DNA of 64,000 nt from Linnemannia schmuckeri (Eukaryota; Mortierellomycota; Mortierellomycetes; Mortierellales; Mortierellaceae): assembly GCA_029449235.1 (NCBI GenBank), contig JANATG010000012.1, forward strand, positions 1,488,001 to 1,552,000, read 5' to 3'. The translations under genes were made by a program, and so were the position numbers. The notes under the pieces were generated by a model. The model saw nothing but the letters and a program-made list of their open reading frames with translations, was not told the DNA's origin and did not search any database. Below, piece after piece: positions 1 to 11,200 of the stretch (positions are counted from its first letter, which is position 1; each line of letters begins with the position of its first letter).

Positions 1-360
1 GGCGTGTAAGGCATCCATAGTTGGTAGCATTCCGTGGACTTTCTTTATCCTGTGGCTGCGTAGACGTGTATCCTGCTGAGAACTGAAGAAGGTATTGACT
101 TGTCTGTTGCTGTGTATGTTGGAAAGAGTGTCCAGCCAGTCTGTGCCCTTGTAGTCCGGGATCGACCTCTTGGTCCTCTTGAGCGCCCTCCACTCCTGGT
201 GCCAGCGTCTTGTGGTCTGCATCTTCAAAACATGCCTCGTGTCCTGATCTAGCTCTCTCCGGCCATCGTCACCGAGTACTTGATATCATCCTGGGCGGAC
301 CTGTCGACCTGCCATGCTTGTCCGGTCTGGGATTGAGCCTCCTTCGCCACGCTCAGTACA
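1..360 (-). mobile_element. LINE (non-LTR retrotransposon) 3' ORF fragment, cut by window edge
   Basis: The minus strand is open over 1-285 and reads the region after the RNase H domain of a LINE ORF2, including KKVHGMLPT. The same block (KKLHGMLPT) occurs in the longer LINE copy at 16420-17935. Upstream, a different frame gives the end of RNase H (VAKEAQSQTGQAW at about 300-350), so a frameshift lies near 262. The right boundary is not sharp, about 350-365. The frameshift shows a decayed copy. The plus-strand ORF at 210-392 is only its antisense. Confidence 0.7.
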
Positions 361-487
361 AGCCAAGGAAGCCAGCCAAGAAAGGAACCTAAGACAGAAA
401 AACGTGACTCTTTGGTTAATCAAAAACGTGAAAACGATTTTTCACTTTCTCTTTCCTTGAATCACTTACCCGTAACCCTTCAAAGAG

Positions 488-2661
488 ATGCCGACAGCAC
501 AGGAGAAGCGCGAACTTTTGTTCAACGTCCACAGACCCGTCGAGCTGCCCACAAAGGAATTTGAGAACGACTGGTGGCCCCTCATCTCAAACGCATGGAC
601 CTGCAACTCTGGACCCAAACCAACTCCCGTCGGCGCACCCCTAGGTTATATCAGAAACTACACTTGTCGACTCGCTACTAAATACAACCCAAAACCCAAA
701 GACACCTCCAACGACGCACCCGACACAAAACGCAGGAAAAGAACCATTCGAGTCCCTTGCGAATGCCAAGCTGCCATCAAGATTACTCATGTCACCGCAA
801 CAGGAATCACCACCATTGAACGCAATCATAACGACACACCCGCGGTTCACACACACTCGCTTGCTGATGTCGACAAGGCTCGGCGACCAGCTGCGATCAA
901 GGCCCTGATCGACAAGGAGACTTTGAAGAGCAATAATCCGCTGGAGACTATTGCTTCTATCAGGCAGCTGGCAGAGGAGAGTGGGCTTGGCGAGGTGGCT
1001 GCGTTTGTGACACGCACAGAATTAGTCAACACTCGCAGGAGACAGCGGCAGACAGAGCTGAAACCATTGACCGGAGTGGTTCATGTCGATGGGGAAGTTC
1101 GAGCAGCAGCGGAGTTTTTGGTCACTAAGGACTATCGATGGCAGTCGTTTGGAGAAACCGCCGCTTCAGCAATGGCGGGTGCCATACCGCTTTTTAACGT
1201 CAATGCCGGTGATCCCGGTAGCAGCAGCAGTAGTACTTCCAGCAACAACAACAACAGCAACCGCGGGATCACCGACCTTGCACAGGGACTCGTTTTTGCC
1301 CGGCGTCAGCAATTGACTAAGCTATCAAACCACGGCTGGCTCACACTCATCGGCTCGGTTGAGGTTACCAACAAACATGGCTGGAGACTCTTTACTCTCT
1401 ACGTGCGGGATCGTCTTGGCTGCTGGGATTCAGGGGCGCATTTTTTTGTGAGTGACATTGACAGTTCAACAATCGCCCAAGCCCTCCGGCTCGTGCGACA
1501 GCTTGCACCTTCATGGCAACCACGATATATCCTGACCGACCAGTCTCCTGCAGTTACTGTCGGCATCGAGATCACCTTCCCCAGGACCATGCAAGGAGCG
1601 CAACAGGATGAGGAGCAAAAATGCGAGGTCATTTTTTCAACAACACACATGATGCAGATCTGGAAGGGCAGCATTACCGACCCTCAGACACAGCAAAGGA
1701 TGATACAGGCGCTTCACTGCAGGACCCGACTTGGTTTTGACTACATGGTGGAGAAAGCTACTAGCGGCTGTGATAACTCAGTGATCAGGCAGTATATCAA
1801 GGATTGCGTCGCCCGTGCAGAGCGATGGGCATTGTTTGCACGTCAGGAGTCGCCCTTCTTGCTTCAAGCAGCATCGCTGTCCGTCCTTGACGCCTACCAT
1901 CGCGAAGTCAAGCATCTCCCATCCGTCATTCACGGCCTCATCGGTAAGAATAATTTTGCGACAAATATGAATAGCGATTTGTCGATATCAAGACCCGTCG
2001 AAAGAAAAAAAGGCAGCTAACAATTAACTGACAATTGCTTTTGATAGGAGCATGTCGAGCGGTTATGGAAGTGGACGACAACAGGATGGAACTCTCGCTC
2101 AAAGCTCCAACAGCATCATTCACCGACGAAAGCTCTCTCACCGACGACATCGCATCCCCTCTTCTCACCCACATCAAGCACTTCCCATACACCATCCAAA
2201 CCCTTCTTGTGGAGGAAGCCCATGCAATGAACAAAAGGATCATCAAGGGCAAACGACCTCCAGGATTGAAACACCCCCGATGCGGATGCGATTTCTACAA
2301 CAAATACTTGCTGCCCTGTCAACATATCCTTCACACAGCGTTGATAGGGGATTTGAGATCAGCCGGGGAACCGGCATTTCTGGATGATGCAGATTGGATG
2401 CTTTTCCAGAACAAGTTTACGGGGAAGGAAGGATTGGATGTCTATCGGACGAGGAGAGGTTCTGTTACGAGTAGTAGTCATGAGGTAGCAGAGAAGACGG
2501 CGGAAGAAGCAGGCAAGGCTGAGGTTGACAAATTGAAGATGGAAGAGCTGTTTGAGAGGTCTCAGCGACTGTATCAGGACCTAGCCGATCGAGGTGACAA
2601 GAAAGGACTTGAAGCCCTTGTTGCTGATCTTGAGGCCTTTTCTTCTCGTCAATCATTTTAA
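488..2661 (+). CDS. MULE transposase-like protein with C-terminal SWIM zinc finger (two exons)
   Basis: Exons 488-1943 and 2048-2661 join in phase across a GT-AG intron (1944-2047, donor GTAAGA), giving 689 residues. The first about 200 residues form a Cys/His-containing basic domain like the FAR1/WRKY-type DNA-binding heads of MULE proteins. The middle resembles a MULE transposase core: TNKHGWRLFTLYVRD, then YILTDQSPA with the second catalytic Asp. The C-terminus has a SWIM finger (CGCDFYNKYLLPCQH, pattern CxC...CxH). At the first catalytic Asp (usually D-A-T/D-G-T before the K-x-T-N-K motif) this protein reads LIGSVEV, so that Asp appears lost. I saw no terminal inverted repeats. A CT-rich leader precedes the start and AATAAA lies at 2721. 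A domesticated MULE-derived nuclear protein is the likeliest reading; the target is unknown. Confidence 0.75.
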
Positions 2662-3324
2662 TACATAGTAAAAATCCTTTCGTCTACAATATTCATTCTT
2701 AAGGAATCAAAGACAATTTGAATAAACTACAAGATGGATATGGATGAAAAAGAAAAAAAAATTGGTGGCTGCCCTATCTTGTCGAGAGTATGACCTACCG
2801 CTAAAGAAATGGATCTTGCAGATTGAGAGTCCTATTCGTCCTCTCACATGGAAAACGGAAAGAAAAAACCTATTGGCTCACTTTAACATCCACAATGCCA
2901 CCATCATGCACGTAATGCGACGAGCAAGATCTGACCATTTTAACTTTTACGTTTGTTGTCGTCAACCGTCAGTAAAATCTCCCTTCCTCAGAGAAACGAA
3001 GACACCAAACTGATAGTCTCGGCGGTCAAGGACTCTAGGGGCAAAACGCGTCTCCATTCAGGCAAAGGTATCAGGAACAACGAGTTCTCGATCCCAAATA
3101 TCGCGGAGCAATAATATCAAATATGTAAAAAGAACATTTCCCTCCTCTTTTCCAATCTCACTCCTCCTCATCCACATTTCAGTCGACTTTTACAAAAATC
3201 CCCGACTCTCACAAACCCTTTTTTATTACACCCTTGCTTTCAAGACGCGTGCCAAAAACTCGGTCACCCAACCCTATCTCATCTCCAAATCCCTCAAGTC
3301 CAGGTAGCAAGTTTCAGTCCCAAG
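2662..3324. other. Intergenic: polyadenylation signal of upstream gene, then CT-rich promoter
   Basis: AATAAA at 2721-2726 fits the 3' end of the MULE/SWIM gene. The rest shows no convincing ORF; the 89-codon ORF at 2744-3013 starts with a run of Lys codons and has no family signature. From about 3140 the plus strand becomes pyrimidine-rich, as it does before other genes in this window. Confidence 0.5.
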
Positions 3325-3530
3325 ATGCGTGCCACCTTCATCCTCGCCACCCTCGCAGTGCTGCTGTTGGTTCCTCCTCTGTCTCTGCCGCGCCGGCGCC
3401 GCTGACTGTCAAGATCGAACTCAGTGACACTCTCAATAAGAACAGTCGTGAGCCCCTGGACAGTTTCTGTGTGATATATCAAGACCGTTCCTCTAGACAC
3501 TGCGATAAGTATAGTCTGACATGCGTTTAA
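3325..3530 (+). CDS. Candidate small secreted protein with frameshift or unusual short intron
   Basis: ATG at 3325 opens a clear signal peptide (MRATFILATLAVLLLV) after a CT-rich leader, but this frame stops at 3403-3405. A -1 shift near 3370 continues it as SSSVSAAPAPLTVKIELSD, which puts a good signal-peptidase site (VSAAPAP) in place. It then ends at 3530 in a short chain with Cys in FCVIYQ, RHCDKY and SLTCV. Either a one-base indel broke the gene, or a very short intron (for example 3370-3413, GTTCCT...CAAG, in phase, with CTGAC as branch site) restores it. The second option removes the cleavage site. The frame-joined product would be about 68 residues. Function unknown. Confidence 0.4.
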
Positions 3531-4433
3531 TCCAGTCATCCTTCAAAAGCCTACGCAGTATTTATACACCTTTTGTTTTGATTGACGCGTACCCCATTAT
3601 CACTGCTCTTTCCCTCTCTCCCTCTTATCCTTGCACTACAGTTTTGATGTAATATATATATATATGTTTTCATACACCATAGACACTGAGACGCGGGACT
3701 AGGGCATGATAAGAGTCGAATTTTTTTGTTCTATCCAGTCTCTCTCTTTCAATCTCCCTTTTTGGTACAGGGTGCTATGACAGAAATAAAAGAGAGTTAT
3801 CTTCTCTCCGCGCCTATGCACACCAACGATGCGTTTGCTTTTTGTGCTAGGATAACTCATGCATCATAACTCTATTGCCTTCTTTTTGCGTTTGGTCAAT
3901 AAAGTATGTCGCATATTTAAACCATTTTGTTTTGTTTTCTTAATTGCTTTAATGGTGCAAAGTGTCCTTTTTTCCCTTCAAACCAGTTGACGATAATTGC
4001 ATTTTTTTTCAGGGAAAGGAGGGTGAGGGTATCCTCTATGCGCTCCTTTTAACCTCCCCTTTCTTCTTTTCTCTTCCCTCCTCACGCCTCACTCCCTCAT
4101 TACTCCGTTTCTCATACTGTCTCGTAATGTTCTTTCAGTGTATGAATTGTGTCTCGAAATTCCCCTGCGTACCCCTCTACTCATCACCAAACTCTCTTTG
4201 CATTTGAAGATCAACGACCGTTGCAGGGATACTCATTTTTTTTTTTGACTCCACAGTAAAGCGCGTTTAGCTGTGTGGTTTAACAAAAGAACTAACTGTG
4301 TAAATTGCAGCAAGTATCCACCATCCTAACACTTTATAGACGTGCTTGCAAGCATGTAAGAGTTCCTAGCATGACGTGTACTAAGCCTGCGAATAGTGCG
4401 TGCCAAACATTCTAGGAATTTGACTTAGTCTAG
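3531..4433. other. Intergenic, AT-rich, no gene seen
   Basis: There is a short (TA)n tract near 3651-3665 and possible AATAAA signals near 3786 and 3898. ORFs here are short and have no protein-like features. Confidence 0.4.
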
Positions 4434-4670
4434 ATCTCCAAGGTCTGCCGAGCGGCTCATCACCGCAGTTTAGGCCGAGTCCTCAAAAAAATAAAAACCA
4501 ACAAAGAAGCCATGTTCCTAACGAAAGAACGGAAGGCAAAGAAGGAAAAATTCCCCTCAGACAAACCTGAACTACACATCCAGAGTAGCCTTTTTAAAAT
4601 GAGGCCTAACCGCTCTGTTGATAAACTTGAATGGATCAGGTCCTTCCATACGGCTCCCAAGACAGATTGA
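4434..4670 (+). pseudogene. Short coding-like remnant of unknown origin
   Basis: The plus strand is open from about 4434 to the stop at 4668-4670 and reads as a basic, protein-like chain (…SLGRVLKKIKTNKEAMFL…KLEWIRSFHTAPKTD). An in-frame ATG at 4512 would give 52 residues. No start context or domain is recognisable. Its position beside stacked LINE copies suggests the end of an old transposon or gene ORF. Real coding origin is uncertain. Confidence 0.25.
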
Positions 4671-4910
4671 ACAGACAACAACATAGTTGGAACCCTCATA
4701 CCAGAAGCTCAGGGCAGATCCTGCATTCGACCGCTATGCATGAACATTCTTGCGCTGCGGATGCCCGACTGGCGGCCCCACGAGGAAGGGTCTCTTCCCA
4801 CGCTCTCCCATGCTTGCGAGTGTGTGTAGGCACTCTCTGGTAAAGTGTGTGGGACACTCGCGCCTCCTGGACAGAAAAATGAAATGGAAGGGGAAGCTTG
4901 GCAATGTCAA

Positions 4911-5767
4911 TTTTTTTTCGTACATAATTTTATTTCTCTGGCAAACAGTACAAAGGAGGCATTTTGTAATAGCAGCAGAGCAAGGGAATGTGAACACGGA
5001 AATAGGGAGAGACAAGAACAAGGGAGAGGATCAGAGAGTACTAGGAACAAGGAGGAAAGGCAAGAAACGGATAGTGTTTATTATACAGAGAGGTAGGGTA
5101 TTTATACTAGTGTACAGGGGCGCAATGATGGAGGCGTAGGAATGGTGGCAACGCATGATGATGGTGGCAACACAGGGAGTGGTGGCAATACAGGAGACAG
5201 TCTATGATACTGTCATACATTTGGAAGTAAAGGGTAAAGGGACTACAGACCAAACTCTTCAGTATACCATCCGCCAGTCACAGTCCGACCCGGAGCCTGG
5301 CTCTGCGCAACAATTGTCGCTGCTCTTCACAGCAAAAACGGAAGACAAATAAAACTAGATACGGATGAAAGGGATTCTTCCCATCCTCTCCATCAGTGAC
5401 AACTTCCTCCTTCCCAACAGACTATCCAACAGCCGCTCATTAGCTGTTCGTGGTTCCTTGGTCGCTCCAGGGCAGGTTCGACCCTTATGTGTGGCTAGCG
5501 AAGCGCCACACGGGCAGAACCCATCACGTGTGATGTAACCGTATCCTCGACTCCAGTCACCTTGGGGGCCGGTGTATTGGATGTTTTGTCTTTGGCAGTG
5601 ATGCCTTGCATCTGCTCCCACGCGATCGTCGCGGAGCATCGGGTTTTCCAGATCAGCTCTGAGACCTGCGTCTCCAGGTAGCCAATAAACTTGTAAAGGA
5701 CCGTCTTGGCAATGGACTGTGGGGTCTTGAGGGTCGAGGACCATTCAGTCAACATGCTCTTAGGGGT
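4911..5767 (-). mobile_element. 5'-truncated LINE copy interrupted by a solo LTR
   Basis: It is flanked by a 13-bp target duplication GCAATGTCAATTT (4901-4913 and 5768-5780). On the minus strand it ends with AATAAA and a poly(A) tail (T-run at 4911-4918). The encoded piece (stop at 5355) is the C-terminal domain of the same ORF2 as the copies at 5794, 16420, 39878 and 40382, with GYGYITRDGFCPCGASLATH and LMERMGRIPFIRI at the end. The 3' untranslated part is split by the solo LTR at 4965-5217. Truncation makes it non-functional. Confidence 0.85.
4965..5217 (-). mobile_element. Solo LTR nested in LINE 3' UTR
   Basis: A 253-bp unit is bounded by a 5-bp duplication CATTT (4960-4964 and 5218-5222). 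The intact LINE 3' UTR at 40860-40880 lacks this insert. In minus sense it begins TATGACAGTATC (TG mutated to TA compared with the copy at 14506), contains TATAAATA and AATAAA, and ends ATTACA. It is the same family as the copy at 14506-14793. No internal domain is present, so it is a recombined solo LTR. Confidence 0.85.
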
Positions 5768-5793
5768 GCAATGTCAATTTAGGGAGGCGTAGC

Positions 5794-6220
5794 ATTTTTT
5801 TTTTTTTCGTACGCAATTTTATTTCTCCAGTGAAAAGCCCAAGAAAGGCATCCGATAGTGAAAGGAGCTACATACCAAAAGCCATCCACCAGTCGCAGTC
5901 CGGTCCACAACCTGGCTCTGCGCAACAATTGCCGCTGCTCCTCACAGCTTCAATAGAAGAAAATAAAATTAAACACGAAGAAAAGGAATTCTTCCCATCC
6001 TCTCCATTAATGACAATCTCCTCCTTCCCAACAAACTATCCAGCAACCGCTCATCGGCCGCGCGTGGATCCATGGACGCTCCAGGGCAGCGCTCATTCTC
6101 ATGTGTGGCTAGCGAAGCGCCACACGGGCAAAAACCATCTCGGGTGATGTAGCCGTATCCCTGACTCCAGTCATTTTTTTTTTTTTTGTATACAACCCTG
6201 ACTCCAGTCACCTCGGGGGG
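5794..6220 (-). mobile_element. 5'-truncated LINE copy
   Basis: A T-run at 5794-5808 followed by the rev-comp AATAAA region marks the 3' end. The minus strand then encodes the same C-terminal ORF2 piece (GYGYITRDGFCPCGASLA; stop at 5969). GGCGTAGC stands at 5786-5793 and again at 6221-6228, consistent with a target duplication. A 26-bp micro-insertion lies inside at 6174-6199. Confidence 0.75.
6174..6199 (-). mobile_element. 26-bp LINE-like micro-insertion
   Basis: An 11-bp target copy GACTCCAGTCA stands at 6163-6173 and 6200-6210. Between them are 14 T plus GTATACAACCCT, which on the minus strand is 12 nt of unique sequence followed by a poly(A) tail. This is the structure left by a target-primed insertion that aborted after copying the tail. 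Confidence 0.65.
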
Positions 6221-6228
6221 GGCGTAGC

Positions 6229-7267
6229 TTTTTTTTTTTTAGTACACGATTTTATTTCTCTAGAAAAAAGTATAAAAGCGCCATTTTGAAGTAAAGAACT
6301 ACAAACAAAACTCGCCAGTGCACCATCTTCTAGTCACAGTTCGGTTCTGTTAACACTGACTCTGCGCAACAATCGCCGTCGCTCATCACGACTTCGACAG
6401 AAGAAAATACAACCGCCATCTAACTAGTTATTGCTCTTCTACTAAACACCTTCATCTGAACAACCAGGAGATAGCGAAAGTACTTTCTTCCTAGTGTCGT
6501 TTTTCAAGTGGACGACGCCACCTTTATCCATGCACTTGTGTGCGTACGCACCAACAAAATAAAATTCTGTTGTCACGCGCCTCCTGAATAGGGGAGGCTA
6601 GCGCAAAAAAAAGGGGTTGTCAATGGTGCTTACACACCTGTATGGAAAAAATATTCCCACACACCTCCATGACAAAGAGGCTGGGACTTTGGCCTAATGA
6701 AACCCACATTGGGAAACTTGGTCTTCGGGCCAGAGACAGTTCCTAAGACACATTGGCGGACGACAATGGACCGCGTGAATATCCATGACCCAAGTTGTCC
6801 CCACTTGGACCCCATGGATGGGGCCTGACCATGCACTCCCGTGCTTTGCAAGGTGAGTCGTTCCTTGCACCGACCTGGTCAGAGGGCCGGTTTGAATCCG
6901 TCAAATCCGTGGCGTATCTCCTTGTGGATTGGACCAAGGACCTCTCGCCAAGAGGTGGAAAGGCAGACGACCAACTCCATTCGACTGACATTCCGTGCGG
7001 CAATGGGGAAGGGCATCTCTCCAAAAAATTCTCGCAACTCCAGGAAACAACCAGACGTCCTCGCAGCGCCAGCCTTGAAACCTCCAAGCTCTCCGTGCAT
7101 GTGTCCGACCCGGGGTGGTAGGCGCCCTGGCACAGTGCTCAGAGTCCTTGTCAGCAGTGATGGTTGGATGGATGGATAGCCCCGACGTGGGGATGAAGGT
7201 CGGCGTGACTGTTCTTGAAAGCGAAAAAATGGAATTGGAAAGGAAAGATATTTCCTTACCTCGGGGG
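6229..7267 (-). mobile_element. Diverged LINE-related copy with poly(A) end, unresolved coding content
   Basis: A T-run (6229-6240) followed by a rev-comp AATAAA region resembling the other LINE 3' UTRs marks the 3' end. The right side is closed by a third GGCGTAGC at 7268-7275. Several overlapping minus-strand ORFs occur (for example 6879-7277), but none shows a domain I recognise, and the frame changes between them, so the body is decayed or of another family. Confidence 0.5.
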
Positions 7268-7362
7268 GGCGTAGCAAAAATGTAAGGAAATAACAAAAAT
7301 AAGCTAGGAAGTAAGGAAAAATTCTTTAGTTTGTTTATGGGGAGTAAGCTCCAACGCAAACC

Positions 7363-8208
7363 TGTGGAGGACTCCAGCAACTTCTGCAGGAGGTACCACG
7401 CAGTCTCAACTAGACTGGCAAAGACGACACAGAGGAAGAGGGAAGGGGGGGCTGTGATCTCTCCGATCACAGACAGGGACAACGTAGAGGAAGAGGGAAG
7501 GGGGGCTGTGAACTTCTCCGAACACAGGTAAGAGACGACTAGAGTGGTGCGGATCTTCGGGCGCACAGGGGGATGCTAGAAGGAGCAGGATTGACAACAG
7601 GGCGAAGATTTATTAGACACACTGTTCGAGCGACATGAACAGTGGTGATAAAAGGGGAGGGAGGAGGGACTTACCTAGAAGGAGCAGGATTGACAACAGG
7701 GCGAAGATGCTGTTTCAATCGTGCCTTCTAGGTATCCTTTTATACTATCTGGGACTAAGCTACTGAATTGAGAGAATAACACGAATATGGGAAAAAAGAA
7801 GTGACTCGGGAAACTACTACTAACTGGTGTACCATCCTTTCTGGTTGTTGAGACTCGGAAAGGGTAGGGGGCGAGTCGAAAGAGAAGAGCAACCAACGTG
7901 AACACGGTTGAAGAAAAGAAAAAGAAAAAGGGAATAAAAGCAAGGAAAAAGCCAAACAAAGTTGACTCGGGTTGCTAGCTCATCATGGGTTCATGAAACG
8001 GTGCAACCAATGGGGTCGTGGTATCTTATAGATAGTGGTGAAGATGGTAGGCGACGTGTTGGATGTTCGGGGAAAAGGGAACAAACAAAGAGAGCAAAAA
8101 AGTATCGGTGGTAAAAGTAAGGCGTAATTAATGGCCAAAAAAAGATAGTGAAAATTGGTGGCGTGAAAGGGAGAAAACACGTGAATAAAAGAGGGTGAAT
8201 TCACGACA
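7363..8208 (-). repeat. 3' LTR of gypsy element
   Basis: 846 bp, TGTGGAGGAC...CACGACA in plus sense. It matches the LTR at 13181-14026 in length and, as far as read by eye, base for base, including five identical ORFs. It contains two internal direct repeats: a 30-bp class unit beginning AGAAGGAGCAGGATTG at about 7579 and 7678, and a GAGGAAGAGGGAAGGGGG unit at about 7432 and 7487. Confidence 0.95.
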
Positions 8209-8222
8209 CTCCCCCACTTAGA
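8209..8222 (-). other. Polypurine tract of gypsy element
   Basis: In element sense the sequence immediately before the 3' LTR is AAGTGGGGGAG, a purine run suited to plus-strand priming. Confidence 0.7.
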
Positions 8223-8242
8223 TTGGAGCCGTCCCGGCGACA

Positions 8243-11200
8243 TTACATGGTCGAGCAGGCCTTGAGGCAATAGGCGGGAATGGGCGACGACTGGGGAGGT
8301 GGAAAAGGGAGTTGCATCATCTGCAGCTGCTGAATTTGACGAGGGCGGCGTGAATTAATTTTTGCGAGCTCTTGTCGGTACACACGGGCTGCGTCTTCAG
8401 CGGAGCCCATCATAGGTGCTTGGTAATTAGGACCGCGGCGGGCGAGATACTCCTCGTTCGCGCGCTGCTGCTCGTGGGCGTCAGACACACGACGGTCTTC
8501 ATCGTTCTCCAACGACTCATCGGGCAGACCATCATCATTGTTGTCGCGAACAGACTCCATGGCAAAACGAGTCTTGCTGAACCAAGCCTTGCGCTGAGTG
8601 GCATCATTCGGGGCCTTGGCGAGCTTCAAACGGTCCTGGTGTACCAAATCCTCCTTAGGTACACCATCACCCCAACGAAGCTGATAGGTGGAAAGAGGCG
8701 TAACTCGAACGACCTCCAAAGGACCGTACCAGTGGGGTTCCAACTTCTTGCGACCGTAGTTCTTGACGAGGACAAAGTCACCCACGGCAAACTTCGCGTC
8801 CTCGATAACATGCGACTCTGCATGTCTCTTGACCATATCTGACGCTGCATCTTGCTGAGTTTGGAGGTGAGCCTCTCGAAGCTCATCGATCTCCTTGAAG
8901 GTTTTCCTTCGGTGTTCCAAAAAATCGCTAGGGTCCGTAAAATCAAACAGAAACGGACGGACTGGATCTTCGGGGATACGCGGCTCGATACCATACACCA
9001 ACTTGAAGGGGGAGACTTGTGTACGTTGCGAGATGTGTACACGACATGCGAATAGGGCCTGGTGGAGGTATTGATCCCAGCGGACGCGATGAGCACCAAC
9101 ATACTTGTTAAGCATGTGTCCGATAACACCATTAAGGCGCTCACACTTGCCATTAGACCGGGGGTGATAGGCGGAGGTAGCCATATGCTTGATGTTCAGC
9201 TTCTGAAGATAGCGCTGCAGGACTTCCGACATGAAGTTGGAGCCTCGGTCGCTCACAATCTCAGAAGGGCACCCAAACTGGAGAAAGACTTCCTCATACA
9301 GGAACGTGGCGACTGCTTCGGCGGTGGCATCAGGAATGGCACGAGCAATTGGCCAATTGGTCGCGTAGTCGATGGCAGTGATGATCCATCGATTGCCTTG
9401 CTTGGTAAGAGGCATGCGTCCTATGAAATCGATACCCCATCGTTCAAAAGGACGCGCCGGAGCCAAGGGATGTAAAGGAGCCACCGATCGGCTCCCAGGC
9501 TTCACAAGCTGGCAGGGTTGACATTCTCGAGTCAATATCTTGATGTCGGAGCGGAGGGTTGGCCACCACATACGCGTCTTGGCCAAGTCATAGGTACCAG
9601 ACTGACCAAGGTGACCAAGGTCGGCGTGCAACTCTGAAAGACGATCCATGCGCTCGACATAGGGTACGAAGGGAACTGAGGCTTCTTCAACTAAGCGGAA
9701 CAATTCTCCTTCCTTCACGACGAAAAGAGGGGCTTGCTGACGTACAAGCTTTTTGATGGTAGGGTCGGTACCAGGAGGGAAAGTGCCTGATAATAAAAAA
9801 TCAGGGACAAGGAGGGGCCAATCCCAGGTATCGATGTGTCGAGTAGGGTGGACACTATTTATCTCGAGACGGGACAAGGCATCGGCGGCGGCATTGGTCT
9901 TTCCAGGCTTGTACTGGATGGAGAGGTTGTATGGCGCCAGGAATTCGACCCATCGAGTAACTCTCTGACTGAGGTGTGGCTGAGAAAAAATAAACCTCAG
10001 GCTGGCATGGTCCGTAAAGACGACGTTCTCTGGTGCTCCCAGCACATAGGATCGCCAAGCTCGGCACGCATGCACGATCGCCAGCATCTCTTTTTCGTGT
10101 ACTGGGTAGTTTCGCTCGGCAGCCTTGAGCTTGCGAGACTCGTAAGCGACTGGATGTTTCTTGCCATCCAACTCTTGATACAACACTCCACCGGTTGCAT
10201 CATCGGATGCGTCAGTCTCCATAATGAACGGCTTGTTTGGGTCTCCACAGAGTAAGGTTGGGGGAGTCATCAATAGATGACGAACTCCATCAAAGGCGGC
10301 TTGCTCAACCGGGCCCCACGAGGCAAGCGGTCGAGTCTTAGACTTGTTATGGCCGGGTCCATCCTTTAACAGACTGAAGAGAGGGCCGGCGACTTCCGCC
10401 AGCTTATAAACGAAACGACGGTAGTAGTTGACAAAACCCATAAAGGATCGCAGCTGTTGGACATTCTTGGGTATCGGCCAGTTGAGGAGAGCCTTGGTTT
10501 TGGCAGGGTCGACTTGAATGCCTTGGTTGGATATAACATGACCGACAAAGGTAATGGAGGAGGTGCCGAACTCGCATTTGCTTCTCTTGGCGTGCAGTTT
10601 ATGCTGTCGAAGGAGTTCGAGGGCGAGGCGGGTGTGCTTGAGGTGGTCTTCAAAAGTTTTGGAGAAGACGAGGATGTCGTCAAGAAACACGACAATGTGT
10701 TTATCCAGGTGATCGTGGAAGACGTGGTTCATAAGGCCTTGAAAAGAGGCCGGGGCGTTAGTTAAGCCAAAGGACATGACACGGTACTCGAAATGTCCAT
10801 AACGAGTGGAGAAGGCTGTCTTGGGGATGTCTTTTTCGGCGATTCGGAGCTGATGATAGCCTTGCTGTAGGTCCAACTTGCTGAAGTACTTGGCACCTTG
10901 GAATCGATCGAAAAACTCGTCAAGTAATGGCAGCGGATACTTGTTCTTGGTGGTGATCGCGTTAAGTCCTCGATAATCGATACATAGTCGTAAAAAACCA
11001 TCCTTCTTCTTGACAAATAGTACCGGAGCGGCCCAGGGCGACGTAGAGGGCTGAATGTAACCCAGCTCGAGCAGCTCATCCAACTGCTCTCGTAGAGCAC
11101 GAAGCTCCAGCGGCGACATCTTGTAGGCCTTCTTGGCCACAGGCGCTGCATCTCCAGTGGGGATCTCATGATCAAATCCGGGGCGCGGAAGAGGGAGATC

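Noticed and set aside
210..392. 60-codon plus-strand ORF at the left end
   Set aside because: Antisense to the LINE fragment whose minus frame gives recognisable ORF2 sequence.
6743..7277. Gene on either strand between the LINE copies and the gypsy element
   Set aside because: Overlapping ORFs in several frames with no recognised domain; bounded by repeat junctions, so kept as an unresolved mobile-element segment.
7406..8270. Several small ORFs inside the gypsy LTR
   Set aside because: They are duplicated exactly in the other LTR and read purine/pyrimidine repeats; no coding role needed.
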